Source of the DNA: a virus
Reading direction: 5' to 3' (one strand)
DNA: 58,405 nucleotides
Virus record (IMG/VR): IMGVR_UViG_3300025704_000030
Location: 1 to 58,405 of that record
Within the stretch, counting starts at the first letter, position 1. Each line of letters opens with the position of its first letter. Below the pieces are notes generated by a model, which was not told the DNA's origin, searched no databases, and saw only the letters and a list, made by a program, of their open reading frames with translations. Positions 19,296 to 26,474 of the stretch are shown here, piece after piece. A program made the position numbers and the translations under genes.

Positions 19296-20319
19296 TGTTG
19301 TTCTCCATACTATATTTATATAGTCCGATACTTGCTAGATTTTTTGCCTTAGCTTCGACCATAATATCTGCCCACTCTAAGTGTGACAACGCCCAGTCAT
19401 TAACTGCACTATTCCACATGTAATCACTATGCGCTCTTAGTTTCGCTTTTTTGTAGCCTTGTTCCGTAAGCGCCGCAAAGTCCGGTCTTTGTGTTGCTGA
19501 GTGACCGGAAAGAAGATCTTCTCTACTGCAACTATAATGCATAGCAGGCCGAACACCGCGCCAACTAGCAATAACACGTTTGATCCTGTCGTCATTTCTA
19601 TCAATATATTCTCCTTCGCGACACCAGTGGTGGTGGATGTCTAGCACCAGAGCGAGATCGTCTGCAAGCTCAAGACTGTCTTCGAGTCCCCATTTGTTTT
19701 CGTCGTTTTCGATTGTAATACAGTTTCTTGCCTCCGGTGAGAGACGTTTAAGCGCGGCTTTGATACCGGCTGGACCTTGGCGGCCTGAGATGTGTACGTT
19801 GCACTTAAAGTCTTGGAATGTGCGTCCGTAACCCATATAGCGGATGACATCGGTGTGATATTCAAATTCTTCTATGCTCCTCTCGACAATTTCGGGATTG
19901 TCACTAGCAAGAACGGTAAACTGACCAGGATGCATACTAAGTCTAACATCAAGTTTTCTTGCAAGCTCTCCGACTCTAGCAAATGCTTTTTCGCAATACG
20001 CTCGAACATCAGGTTGCTGCCAATAGTAAGTCCAATCACGCTGAGTGTAAACAGGAAGAACATCACTACCAAGTCTAACCATTCGTAACTCATACGGCAA
20101 TCCTCCTACGTATTCAATTAAATTATAGTACGCTTGAATATTGTGTACCATAATATCCCACAAACGCTGCTCTGCAATATCTCGAGTCTGTCTGTTAAGC
20201 CACTGTACTGTTGTACTTTTTGTATTTAGTGGCCGTTGGATTTCTTCAAGCAGTTTTTTCTTTTGTGTTTGATCTGGATGCATGTACTTACATGCAAAGC
20301 CTATACGTTTTGTTACCAT
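19234..20319 (-). CDS. uvdE: UV damage endonuclease (UvdE/UvsE family)
   Basis: 361 residues with family landmarks: N-terminal RIGFACKYM, RLSMHPGQFTVLAS (metal-binding His), NCITIENDENKWGLED (Glu/Asp ligands), ALVLDIHHHWCREGEYI and a late RAHSDYMWN. These TIM-barrel enzymes use a metal cluster to nick DNA 5' of cyclobutane dimers and 6-4 photoproducts, useful in sunlit water. A strong sigma70-like promoter lies upstream, so early expression is likely, in contrast to the late promoter embedded at its 3' end. The assignment is secure. Confidence 0.93.
   Translation of the reverse strand: MVTKRIGFACKYMHPDQTQKKKLLEEIQRPLNTKSTTVQWLNRQTRDIAEQRLWDIMVHNIQAYYNLIEYVGGLPYELRMVRLGSDVLPVYTQRDWTYYWQQPDVRAYCEKAFARVGELARKLDVRLSMHPGQFTVLASDNPEIVERSIEEFEYHTDVIRYMGYGRTFQDFKCNVHISGRQGPAGIKAALKRLSPEARNCITIENDENKWGLEDSLELADDLALVLDIHHHWCREGEYIDRNDDRIKRVIASWRGVRPAMHYSCSREDLLSGHSATQRPDFAALTEQGYKKAKLRAHSDYMWNSAVNDWALSHLEWADIMVEAKAKNLASIGLYKYSMENNNELFESNVRQKVAEPDPIEI
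19311..19320 (-). promoter_or_regulatory. T4-type late promoter
   Basis: The minus strand reads TATAAATATA, 16-25 bases before the ATG at 19295 and inside the uvdE coding region. Confidence 0.7.
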
Positions 20320-20429
20320 TTTCTATAACTCCCATCGAGTTCGTGTGTGCCTGAATTATGTATTGCCCACGCTATACAGTTGTACCATGCATAGTGAGGG
20401 TGCTGCCTAAGTTTTTTATACCATTGTAT
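20313..20429 (-). CDS. Candidate small ORF without a canonical start, upstream of uvdE
   Basis: An open frame of about 36-38 codons ends with TGGTAA, overlapping the uvdE ATG (ATGGTAA), the spacing used in translational coupling. Its peptide looks like a real protein (WYKKLRQHPHYAWYNC, then GTHELDGSYRKW, with four Trp). No in-frame ATG, GTG or TTG exists; the frame could open at an ATA at 20429, or at the ATG at 20432 if one A were absent. It is either a gene with an odd start, one broken by a single-base indel, or chance. Confidence 0.35.
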   Translation of the reverse strand: MQWYKKLRQHPHYAWYNCIAWAIHNSGTHELDGSYRKW

Positions 20430-20433
20430 ACAT

Positions 20434-20462
20434 AGTATAACACGTTTTCTAATGAGTGTCAA
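20434..20462 (-). promoter_or_regulatory. Early sigma70-like promoter for uvdE
   Basis: TTGACA at 20462-20457, a 17-base spacer, then TATACT at 20439-20434 on the minus strand. It overlaps the stop codon of the GNAT gene. Confidence 0.8.
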
Positions 20463-20889
20463 GTTCGTATTCAAAGTTCTGACAATCCATATGTTTGTTC
20501 AAAAACTTTGCACCGTTCTTTAAATGAAAGTTTTTAGCCATTTCTGTTAAAGGACTTAGGGTAACAAACTTGTGTACTTTTAGTTTAGTCTTTTGAATAT
20601 GTTCTGCAACAGCAAACACAATATCTCTTCCTGCGCCTCGATCATAACTCCAAACTGTATAAAATACTGCAACACTAGAACCAAGATGATTCATGTCTGC
20701 TTCACATGTAGGAATTTCGTCTGTGTAAGCTACACAGATGACCGCTCGTAGCTGTTCGAAACTCTCGTCTGAGTATAGTCCGTATACTTCACGACGACCG
20801 TTTAGACGCCATTCTGCGCTAATATGCGGACGCACAGGATCGTCCTTGATTACTTCTTTTACAATATGTTCATTTAATTTTAATAACAT
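20449..20889 (-). CDS. GNAT-like acetyltransferase
   Basis: 146 residues with the length and order of a GNAT domain: EWRLNGRREVYGLY, AVICVAYTDEIP, SVAVFYTVWSYDRGAGRDIV (the A-motif region that binds acetyl-CoA) and the late KNFHLKNGAKFL segment. The classic Q/RxxGxG/A motif is only loosely kept as RGAGRDIV. Similar proteins are common in marine T4-like phages; the substrate is unknown. It lies 10 bases downstream of the glycosyltransferase and probably shares its transcript. Confidence 0.6.
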   Translation of the reverse strand: MLLKLNEHIVKEVIKDDPVRPHISAEWRLNGRREVYGLYSDESFEQLRAVICVAYTDEIPTCEADMNHLGSSVAVFYTVWSYDRGAGRDIVFAVAEHIQKTKLKVHKFVTLSPLTEMAKNFHLKNGAKFLNKHMDCQNFEYELDTH

Positions 20890-20899
20890 TAACTACTTT

Positions 20900-21607
20900 C
20901 TATTTCCAGTGTTCCTTGCACCAGGGGTCTATACAATTATGCGGGTTCGGATCTCCATGAAATACTGCAACACTTGTCTGCGACAATATTTCTGGATCAC
21001 CTGGTGTCATAAAGTTACGTACACCTTGTTTGTCTCTTGCCATAGCGGGCTTTTTACGCATTTCCCACTTGTAACTTTGTATCCATTCGTCTGGCCAAAA
21101 CTTAAATGCTTTGTCCTTTGTTTTAAAAAATATCCAATCTTGATCGCCGTGCATACGTCTTATTCCGCTGTTGGGGTCTTTTTCAAAATCTCTCCATACT
21201 TGTGGATGCTGTCCTGTGTTTAATCTAAACACACTACTGTTCATTCGATCCCAACTAGGAATAGAACACCGGTTGAAGTCTCGAATAATACAAAAGGCAT
21301 CAGGTTCGTATGTCCAGAGATAATCAATATTTTTAAAAACAATAACATCTAGATCAAAGTATAATATAGTTCCATTGACCGGAAGTTCTGGATTAAAGAA
21401 ATAAGGTTTGTACCACCATCCTTTAACTCCGTTAGTTTCCGGTAAAGGAAATACATGTACTGCTGGATCGATGCCTGTTGCATCTTCTGTAAAACATGCA
21501 AACTTAAAATCTATTGTACTATAACGCTTGGTCATTCTGTACAACGTATTTACATACTCACTAGTATACTTTCTTCCATGCTTTAAGCATACGACCCAAC
21601 GTTCCAT
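20900..21607 (-). CDS. Glycosyltransferase-like protein
   Basis: 235 residues. The N-terminus (WVVCLKHGRKYTSEYVNTLY) and the ILYFDLDVIVFKNIDYLW segment with a DxD sugar-nucleotide/metal motif mark a GT-A type glycosyltransferase related to family 8. Two aromatic clusters (GVKGWWYKPYFF and later HGDQDWIFF) are typical of the viral versions. It could glycosylate virion proteins, host surface sugars or modified DNA. It starts 4 bases after queD ends, so both are probably cotranscribed. Confidence 0.75.
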   Translation of the reverse strand: MERWVVCLKHGRKYTSEYVNTLYRMTKRYSTIDFKFACFTEDATGIDPAVHVFPLPETNGVKGWWYKPYFFNPELPVNGTILYFDLDVIVFKNIDYLWTYEPDAFCIIRDFNRCSIPSWDRMNSSVFRLNTGQHPQVWRDFEKDPNSGIRRMHGDQDWIFFKTKDKAFKFWPDEWIQSYKWEMRKKPAMARDKQGVRNFMTPGDPEILSQTSVAVFHGDPNPHNCIDPWCKEHWK

Positions 21608-21610
21608 AAA

Positions 21611-22057
21611 TTACGCCTCGTAGATTGCCGAGTTCGCACCATGTTCTGCACATTCTACTCGTACACAATAGCAACGGTTGTCGCTCATTTTACGCACAAG
21701 ATTGTCTGCAAAGTTAAATGCGTGTTCTGCAAACTTCTCTGCACCTACACCATCCATAACAACAATTTCTGCTAGGTCAAGTTCTTGTAGTTCCATAAAC
21801 TTTTCTAAGTATGGATCGTTTTTATCAATTGCAGTCTTGTGATCGAAGTTATCTTCCAACCACTTCTTCAAAGGCTTTAGTCCACCAAAGTCTACTGCCC
21901 AGTTCTTATGATCTAATTTGTTACATCCAAATGTAAATGTAAATGCTAGACTGTAACCGTGTAGCAAATGACAGTGTGAATGATCTGCGTTAGGTTGACG
22001 GAACACCGCTGATAGTCCGATGTTGTGTCCGTAATGTTTTGTTGAATAATATGCCAT
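21611..22057 (-). CDS. queD: QueD-like 6-carboxy-tetrahydropterin synthase
   Basis: 148 residues of the PTPS/QueD fold: zinc-binding histidines in HSHCHLLHGYS near residue 27-37, AVDFGGLKPLKKWLEDNFDHKT, and the C-terminal VRVECAEHGANSAIYE. QueD makes the pterin precursor of 7-deazaguanines, used for queuosine in tRNA or for deazaguanine DNA modification in some phages. No queC, queE or folE partner is visible in the window, so which product it feeds cannot be told here. Confidence 0.9.
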   Translation of the reverse strand: MAYYSTKHYGHNIGLSAVFRQPNADHSHCHLLHGYSLAFTFTFGCNKLDHKNWAVDFGGLKPLKKWLEDNFDHKTAIDKNDPYLEKFMELQELDLAEIVVMDGVGAEKFAEHAFNFADNLVRKMSDNRCYCVRVECAEHGANSAIYEA

Positions 22058-22096
22058 TTCTAGTCTCCTGTTTTAGTAGCAAGTATAACGGCAGCA

Positions 22097-22106
22097 GAGT
22101 ATTTAG
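22097..22106 (-). promoter_or_regulatory. Probable late promoter before queD
   Basis: The minus strand reads CTAAATACTC, about 40 bases before the ATG at 22057; weaker than the TATAAATAC sites. A TATACT hexamer lies closer to the gene. Confidence 0.45.
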
Positions 22107-22143
22107 AGTGGGATGACGCTAAGACCACTTATTAAACTATATA

Positions 22144-22743
22144 TTAACATATATCATAAACTTTGTCAATATCTAATCTTTCAATATTACTTAGCGACCA
22201 TTCTTTTGGACGTTTCCAGTCTTGGTTAGCAAGTATAATGAATTTCTTATATTTGTATACTTCTGCAAGTTTTGCAAAATGAATAATCCAGTATCTCGGA
22301 TCTACTGCACGATGATCTACTTTATTGTAGTTCTCTGTACCTTTGTATACGTTGTTATGTTTGTACTGTCCTTCACCTGATCCCCAGAGATCAAAGCCTA
22401 ATACATATATTTTTTTATGATGTGTCTGGCAAGCGACTAGTTGTGCAAAGTTTCCACTGCCCCAATGAAAGGGATCGTCGTGTCTCTTGTCGCCTTCGTA
22501 TGGAAGTTTTGGCACAGACTTTACATTGGGGTACTTAACTGCAAAGTATTTTACCCAATTGTCTCTAGTGTATATGTTACCTTTGAATTCTGCTTGACAT
22601 GCTTCTATTACCATTCGTCTGTCTACACATACTAATTCGTCAACATGAAAATCTCTGTAAACTGCATTGCAACCTACCTTGTGCATGTTGATTTTATCTA
22701 TGTCAATTCCAGATCGGCTTTCACCGTTACCAATTAATAGCAT
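22144..22743 (-). CDS. MptE-like/DUF115-type protein
   Basis: 199 residues. It starts MLLIGNGESRSGIDIDKI and has IYVLGFDLWGSGEG in the centre, the pattern of the DUF115/MptE-like Rossmann proteins that sit beside sugar-transfer genes in phages and bacteria (for example in surface glycan modification). With the glycosyltransferase at 20900 and the SGNH-like gene it forms a small polysaccharide-related group. No activity can be assigned. Confidence 0.6.
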   Translation of the reverse strand: MLLIGNGESRSGIDIDKINMHKVGCNAVYRDFHVDELVCVDRRMVIEACQAEFKGNIYTRDNWVKYFAVKYPNVKSVPKLPYEGDKRHDDPFHWGSGNFAQLVACQTHHKKIYVLGFDLWGSGEGQYKHNNVYKGTENYNKVDHRAVDPRYWIIHFAKLAEVYKYKKFIILANQDWKRPKEWSLSNIERLDIDKVYDIC

Positions 22744-22747
22744 ACAA

Positions 22748-22757
22748 CTATTTATTG
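22748..22757 (-). promoter_or_regulatory. Possible late promoter
   Basis: The minus strand reads CAATAAATAG, 5-14 bases before the ATG at 22743; the core TAAATA is kept but the flanks and short distance make it weak. Confidence 0.4.
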
Positions 22758-23212
22758 CGGGGCTCTACTATGAGTAGAATATTGTCAAACGTTTGTGATT
22801 TTTCTTGTGTGAAGATTAGATAGTTGCATACGAAATCACCTGTCATGCTCACACGGTATCTTCCACCTTCATGCATATCATCAGGAACTTCCATATGCCA
22901 ACTGTTAGGAACTTCCTCGCCTGGACGAACATTGCGGAGATATTGTTTTGTAAATGCATCTAGTCTATGCGAGTGTGATCCGTCTTCTGCATATGCTACA
23001 CCGTATACGCTAGTACTATTGCATTCGTGCTTTTTATATCCAACCATATAAAACTCAATATCTTTTTCGTTTGTAATTGGATTGTTTGTTATTTCAATCA
23101 TAATATCTTGGAATACAAATGCATTTTTAAAACTTAGATAAGCAACTCCGAGACAAATAATAGTAACTAAACTAATTGCACTTATGATGTTTAAAATTCC
23201 TTTAACTATCAT
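22748..23212 (-). CDS. Membrane-anchored protein of unknown function
   Basis: 154 residues with one N-terminal transmembrane helix (about residues 5-27, IISAISLVTIICLGVAYL) and a probably extracytoplasmic remainder that has three cysteines and a beta-rich look (GGRYRVSMTGDFVCNYLIF). It overlaps the upstream membrane protein gene by 11 bases, so the two are probably made together. No family is recognised. Confidence 0.75.
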   Translation of the reverse strand: MIVKGILNIISAISLVTIICLGVAYLSFKNAFVFQDIMIEITNNPITNEKDIEFYMVGYKKHECNSTSVYGVAYAEDGSHSHRLDAFTKQYLRNVRPGEEVPNSWHMEVPDDMHEGGRYRVSMTGDFVCNYLIFTQEKSQTFDNILLIVEPRNK

Positions 23213-23531
23213 TTCTCTTAATTTCCTTTTCTAACTCGCTTTGTATTATAGCATTAATATTCCTAAATTCCGAGCGAACACTGTTTAAATTTTTTGTAGC
23301 TCTTCCAAGTGTTCTAACAAGCTGCCTAATAGTAAATATTGTCCAGAACCACCAGACTACTGCTGTAACAGAAAACAGACCCAGGCCAACATAAAACGCT
23401 GTGTCAAAATCTATTATTTGTAATGATACTAAAAGTATGGAAATTAGTAGAAATACAGGCGGCAATATTCTTGCATACAACTCCCATATTTCTACTTGTC
23501 TTTCAACTCTATCTTTTTTTGTGTTCTCCAT
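23202..23531 (-). CDS. Two-helix membrane protein
   Basis: 109 residues: a charged N-terminus, two hydrophobic helices (about residues 17-36 and 44-67, ILPPVFLLISILLVSLQIID and AFYVGLGLFSVTAVVWWFW) and a C-terminal amphipathic, Arg/Asn-rich helix. The topology resembles small phage membrane proteins or class II holins but the tail is longer than usual. It overlaps the next gene by 11 bases and has a late promoter upstream. Function unknown. Confidence 0.75.
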   Translation of the reverse strand: MENTKKDRVERQVEIWELYARILPPVFLLISILLVSLQIIDFDTAFYVGLGLFSVTAVVWWFWTIFTIRQLVRTLGRATKNLNSVRSEFRNINAIIQSELEKEIKRNDS

Positions 23532-23534
23532 ACT

Positions 23535-23544
23535 GTATTTATTC
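23535..23544 (-). promoter_or_regulatory. T4-type late promoter
   Basis: The minus strand reads GAATAAATAC, 4-13 bases before the ATG at 23531. Confidence 0.55.
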
Positions 23545-23564
23545 TACAGTATGCATTTGTGATA

Positions 23565-24848
23565 TTACGCTATTTTTAGCAATATTGTATCAGGATTGCA
23601 ACGTCCGTTAAGTTTTGTATCAGTAGTCGGAATGTCATCTAAGAACTTGCGCAGTGCTACCTTACCTGCACCTTTGAATTCTTTCAACTGTGCTTCTGGC
23701 TTGCGTAGTGTCTTTTGGATACTTTGTGCTTCATCAAATCCTATGATTGTAGTACCCTTGACCTGCAAGCCACTCCCTGCTCGACCCATACCTTTGGGAT
23801 CAATGTTCTTAGCAATATATTTGCCTAGCTTGCGTGTCTTGGTATTAAATACCCACAACTCGTTTGCACTAATAATATCTACAGGGTTAATACTTGCAAG
23901 TTTATACTTGTCGTCTGTCTTAGCGTACTTCAGCTTTTCAACTAGCTTGTCTGCACTCTTAGGCTTAGCCTTGCGCGGCGCACGAGTTGCTTTTGCTGTA
24001 TCAATTACAAAGTCTAGTGATTGTATCAAACCTTCAATAGCACTTACAAACATCTTAATTTCTGCTTTCTTAAGATGCGCATATCCTTCTTTAAGTTGTG
24101 CCCACATGTCTGCTTCGTGTTCAGTCATCTTCTTTAATTGACCAGCTGTAGGCATACGCTCTAGGTCTTTGAAGTCAGCAATTTCGCCTTCAAAGAAGGA
24201 CTTGATCTTACGAGCGTGTGCTTGCGTAACTCCTTGCTTTTGAAAATGCTTTTTAAAGTCAAAACCTTTTGGATCAAAGTTCTTACGATCATTGAACCAG
24301 CCATCTAACCATTCGTCAATTGCTTCGCTTTGTAATAGAGCTTGATCTCGGATGCGTTCTTGGATAGTAGGAACGTATACGTTCTGTTTGCTCGCCGCGT
24401 CTTCTTGCACTTCTGCAACAATTGCATTGCCTTCTTTAATAATTCGTTCTAGTTGAGGCTTGAGCCATGCAGTTACGGGCTTCAACTCGCCCGATGTACC
24501 AGGAAGACTGTCCCAGTGCTGTGCGTGTTTAGGATTAAGGTCTGGCATACCGAGACGCAACAATTTACAAATGTATCCAACAGTTACATTTATACCGCGT
24601 TTCTTTACAGCATCAATATCTGCCTTGGCGTAATCGTTTTCTTTCATCCATGCTAAGGTGTCTGGAAGTAAGTCACTAGCTTTAAAGTTTGCATACAAGT
24701 CGGCTTTGTAATCTCGTACTCGCTTGTGGTAATCTGCACCACTCCAATTTTCCCAATTTTCAAAATCATAAACATTTTTTTTGTTTTTTGCGATTGGTGC
24801 TAGACGTACTTTTTTACGCGGTGCCTTGATGCCGATGCCTTTTGCCAT
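23565..24848 (-). CDS. Unknown 427-aa phage protein
   Basis: A soluble, lysine-rich, mostly helical protein with no recognised catalytic motif. The N-terminus is very basic (KGIGIKAPRKKVRLAPIAKN), the middle has amphipathic helices (KGFDFKKHFQKQGVTQAHAR, then KSFFEGEIADFKDLERMP) and a basic linker APRKAKPK; the C-terminal ~120 residues look more globular. A textbook sigma70-like promoter precedes it, so it is probably an early gene. DNA or RNA binding is only a guess from charge. Confidence 0.8.
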   Translation of the reverse strand: MAKGIGIKAPRKKVRLAPIAKNKKNVYDFENWENWSGADYHKRVRDYKADLYANFKASDLLPDTLAWMKENDYAKADIDAVKKRGINVTVGYICKLLRLGMPDLNPKHAQHWDSLPGTSGELKPVTAWLKPQLERIIKEGNAIVAEVQEDAASKQNVYVPTIQERIRDQALLQSEAIDEWLDGWFNDRKNFDPKGFDFKKHFQKQGVTQAHARKIKSFFEGEIADFKDLERMPTAGQLKKMTEHEADMWAQLKEGYAHLKKAEIKMFVSAIEGLIQSLDFVIDTAKATRAPRKAKPKSADKLVEKLKYAKTDDKYKLASINPVDIISANELWVFNTKTRKLGKYIAKNIDPKGMGRAGSGLQVKGTTIIGFDEAQSIQKTLRKPEAQLKEFKGAGKVALRKFLDDIPTTDTKLNGRCNPDTILLKIA

Positions 24849-24882
24849 TTAACTTACTCCTAAGTTTTAATTTATATTACTT

Positions 24883-24911
24883 ATTATATAGCAATGTAAA
24901 TAAAATGTCAA
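24883..24911 (-). promoter_or_regulatory. Early sigma70-like promoter
   Basis: Perfect TTGACA at 24911-24906, 17-base spacer, perfect TATAAT at 24888-24883. It drives the 427-residue gene and lies just after the tRNA-His 3' end. Confidence 0.88.
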
Positions 24912-24918
24912 CCTATAT

Positions 24919-24994
24919 TGGTCCTACTTCTTGGATTCGAACCAAGCCTCCAAAATCCACAATTTTGTGTGCTAACCACTAACACTAAAGTAGT
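24919..24994 (-). tRNA. tRNA-His (GTG)
   Basis: Anticodon loop TTGTGGA in a 5-bp stem, T-arm CTTGG-TTCGAAT-CCAAG, encoded CCA. The discriminator is A73 and no G-1 is encoded; pair 1-72 would be an A-G mismatch. Last tRNA of the array. Confidence 0.85.
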
Positions 24995-24998
24995 ACGT

Positions 24999-25406
24999 TT
25001 AACCTACGATTTCGATATCTACGCTTTCGCTGTAATACCCGTTGCTTGTACCGTACCAGCGAATATCTACACTACCTTTCATAGTTCTGAAACGGTAGTA
25101 TGTCCAAGTTTCGCTTTCACTCCATTCGTCATCTTCATATTTGCTTTCGCCGTCGTAGTTGCTTACTTCCTCAACCAACAGCAAAGGAGTTCCTACTAAG
25201 TCATCCAAGTCACCTACGATGTCTTCAATGCTTACACTCTCGCAACAATCTTGGGCGTGATACATACGCACATAGTGATCTTCAGTCAAGTGGAAGCGAA
25301 GTTCGTAATCATCAAGATTTACTACTTTGCAAAGAATTCGTCCTTGCAAATCTTCAAACGATTTTACTGGATCTTGTAAATGGTTATATGTTGCGTACTT
25401 GCTCAT
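24999..25406 (-). CDS. DUF7448-like phage protein inside the tRNA array
   Basis: The real start is the ATG at 25406 (135 residues); the frame extends upstream only because it reads through tRNA-Phe. The sequence YHAQDCCESVSIEDIVGDLDDLVGTPLLL with downstream WTYYRFRTMKGSVDIRWYG matches a small family seen in many phages and some bacteria, function unknown, marked by a QDCCE motif. The gene is inserted between tRNA-Phe and tRNA-His with only 4 bases to the latter, so its mRNA must be separated from the tRNA by processing. Confidence 0.82.
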   Translation of the reverse strand: MSKYATYNHLQDPVKSFEDLQGRILCKVVNLDDYELRFHLTEDHYVRMYHAQDCCESVSIEDIVGDLDDLVGTPLLLVEEVSNYDGESKYEDDEWSESETWTYYRFRTMKGSVDIRWYGTSNGYYSESVDIEIVG

Positions 25407-25426
25407 CTTGTTCTCTCTACTATAAA

Positions 25427-25503
25427 TGGTGCTAGAGGACGGATTCGAACCGCCGACACCCTGGGCTTCAACCAAGTGCTCTACCAACTGAGCTACTCTA
25501 GCA
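25427..25503 (-). tRNA. tRNA-Phe (GAA)
   Basis: Standard cloverleaf, anticodon loop TTGAAGC, acceptor TGCTAGA/TCTAGCA, A73, encoded CCA. Abuts tRNA-Arg with no spacer. Confidence 0.93.
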
Positions 25504-25580
25504 TGGCAGTCCTGAAGGGACTCGAACCCCTAACCTACACGTTCGTAGCGTGTTGCTCTAATCCATTGAGCTACAGGACT
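25504..25580 (-). tRNA. tRNA-Arg (ACG)
   Basis: Anticodon loop CTACGAA, acceptor AGTCCTG/CAGGACT, G73, encoded CCA. ACG needs host TadA to make inosine at the wobble position. Confidence 0.93.
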
Positions 25581-25584
25581 AAAC

Positions 25585-25655
25585 TGGTAGTAAATGATAG
25601 AATCGAACTATCTCTTCAGGCTTATGAGACCCGAGTCCGGACCACCGGATTTACT
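25585..25655 (-). tRNA. tRNA with CAT anticodon (Met or Ile2), short D-arm
   Basis: Acceptor AGTAAAT/ATTTACT, anticodon loop CTCATAA, T-arm GATAG-TTCGATT-CTATC, A73 and CCA are clear. Only 15 bases separate acceptor and anticodon stems, so the D-arm is a CCGG/CCGG mini-hairpin without the usual T8/A14/G18G19 layout. CAT may read AUG, or AUA if modified by a TilS enzyme; the window encodes one at 37731. Confidence 0.8.
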
Positions 25656-25656
25656 A

Positions 25657-25733
25657 TGGAGTGCATGACAGGACTTGAACCTGCATAAAACGGATTTGCA
25701 ATCCGGGGCCTAACCATTCAGCTACACATGCAC
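25657..25733 (-). tRNA. tRNA-Cys (GCA)
   Basis: Anticodon loop TTGCAAA, acceptor GTGCATG/CATGCAC, U73 as expected for Cys, encoded CCA. Confidence 0.93.
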
Positions 25734-25734
25734 A

Positions 25735-25809
25735 TGGCTGGGGAGGAAGGATTCGAACCTTCGGTACACAGGATCAAAACCTGTTGCCTTACCGCTTGGC
25801 TACTCCCCA
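25735..25809 (-). tRNA. tRNA-Gln (TTG)
   Basis: Anticodon loop TTTTGAT, acceptor TGGGGAG/CTCCCCA, G73, encoded CCA. Confidence 0.93.
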
Positions 25810-25814
25810 AAACT

Positions 25815-25891
25815 TGGTGGACTCTCTGGGATTCGAACCCAGGACCTACCGATTAAAAGTCGGTTGCTCTAACCAGCTGAGCTAAGAGTCC
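25815..25891 (-). tRNA. tRNA-Lys (TTT)
   Basis: Anticodon loop TTTTAAT, acceptor GGACTCT/AGAGTCC, A73, encoded CCA. Confidence 0.94.
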
Positions 25892-25892
25892 A

Positions 25893-25977
25893 TGGTGGGG
25901 AAGTGTGGTTACGCTCCACTCCCGGTAAAAGACGAGTTTTACAGACTCGCTGCGGAAACTATCCGCTTTACTTCCCC
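25893..25977 (-). tRNA. tRNA-Tyr (GTA)
   Basis: 85 bases with a long variable arm, anticodon loop CTGTAAA, acceptor GGGGAAG/CTTCCCC, A73, CCA. The T-loop reads AGCGTAA instead of the usual TTCRANY, which is unusual. Confidence 0.88.
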
Positions 25978-25978
25978 T

Positions 25979-26053
25979 TGGTTGCTGTGGGTAGGATTGA
26001 ACTACCGACCTAAGAGTTATCAGCTCTTTGCTCTACCACTGAGCTACACAGCA
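25979..26053 (-). tRNA. tRNA-Ile (GAT)
   Basis: Anticodon loop CTGATAA, acceptor TGCTGTG/CACAGCA, A73, encoded CCA. Confidence 0.93.
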
Positions 26054-26059
26054 TTAATT

Positions 26060-26134
26060 TGGCACCGGTGGAGAGAATCGAACTCCCTTCGCGCAGTTTT
26101 GGAGACTGCCGCTCTGCCAATGAGCTACACCGAT
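26060..26134 (-). tRNA. tRNA-Trp (CCA)
   Basis: Anticodon loop CTCCAAA, acceptor ATCGGTG/CACCGGT with one G-U pair, G73, encoded CCA. First of the nine tightly packed tRNAs (0-6 base spacers) that end with tRNA-Phe. Confidence 0.93.
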
Positions 26135-26157
26135 ATAAAACTTTTTCCTTCTTCCAT

Positions 26158-26196
26158 AAAAAAACCCCTACTAATATCGCTACTAGCAGGGGTGTG
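26158..26196 (-). terminator. Intrinsic terminator upstream of tRNA-Trp
   Basis: On the minus strand a hairpin with CCCCT/AGGGG at its base and further internal pairing is followed by seven T. It lies between the promoter at 26331-26359 and tRNA-Trp, so it would end or attenuate transcripts before the tRNA block. Confidence 0.8.
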
Positions 26197-26324
26197 TTAA
26201 AATAACTTTTCTTAACTACTACGTCAAGACACACTCCTGCCTTCGCTAAACCAGCGAATGCAATATTGTTGAATATGTTTCATCATTGTAGTCATTTCTA
26301 TTTCTCTTTGTTTAATTCTTTGTA
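26158..26324 (-). ncRNA. Candidate short leader RNA (promoter to terminator)
   Basis: Transcription from the promoter at 26331-26359 would give an RNA of about 165 bases ending at the intrinsic terminator. It contains a perfect hairpin TTCGCT-GGTTT-AGCGAA and a 23-codon ORF (26295 to 26224, beginning MTTMMKHIQQYC) with only a weak purine-rich ribosome site. This could be a small RNA or an attenuating leader for the tRNA block. No expression evidence is available. Confidence 0.45.
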
Positions 26325-26330
26325 TAACTT

Positions 26331-26359
26331 AATATACTATGTTATTTATCATCTGTCAA
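26331..26359 (-). promoter_or_regulatory. Early sigma70-like promoter
   Basis: TTGACA at 26359-26354, 17-base spacer, TATATT at 26336-26331, directly after the tRNA-Glu 3' end. Confidence 0.8.
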
Positions 26360-26393
26360 CCACTATTTGACAATTTAGACAGAAAATTTAGTT

Positions 26394-26468
26394 TGGTATC
26401 CCGTAGGAGAATCGAACTCCTCTTTCCTGCGTGAAAGGCAAGCGTCCTAACCGATAGACGAACGGGAC
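26394..26468 (-). tRNA. tRNA-Glu (TTC)
   Basis: Anticodon loop CTTTCAC, acceptor GTCCCGT/ACGGGAT (G-U first pair), A73, encoded CCA. Confidence 0.93.
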
Positions 26469-26474
26469 AAAAAA

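Noticed and set aside
21611-22057. Full 7-deazaguanine DNA modification pathway
   Set aside because: Only QueD is present here; queC, queE, folE and a transglycosylase are not seen.
25380-26234. Frames across the tRNA block on both strands
   Set aside because: They read through tRNA genes; their shared words come from tRNA T-arm sequence.
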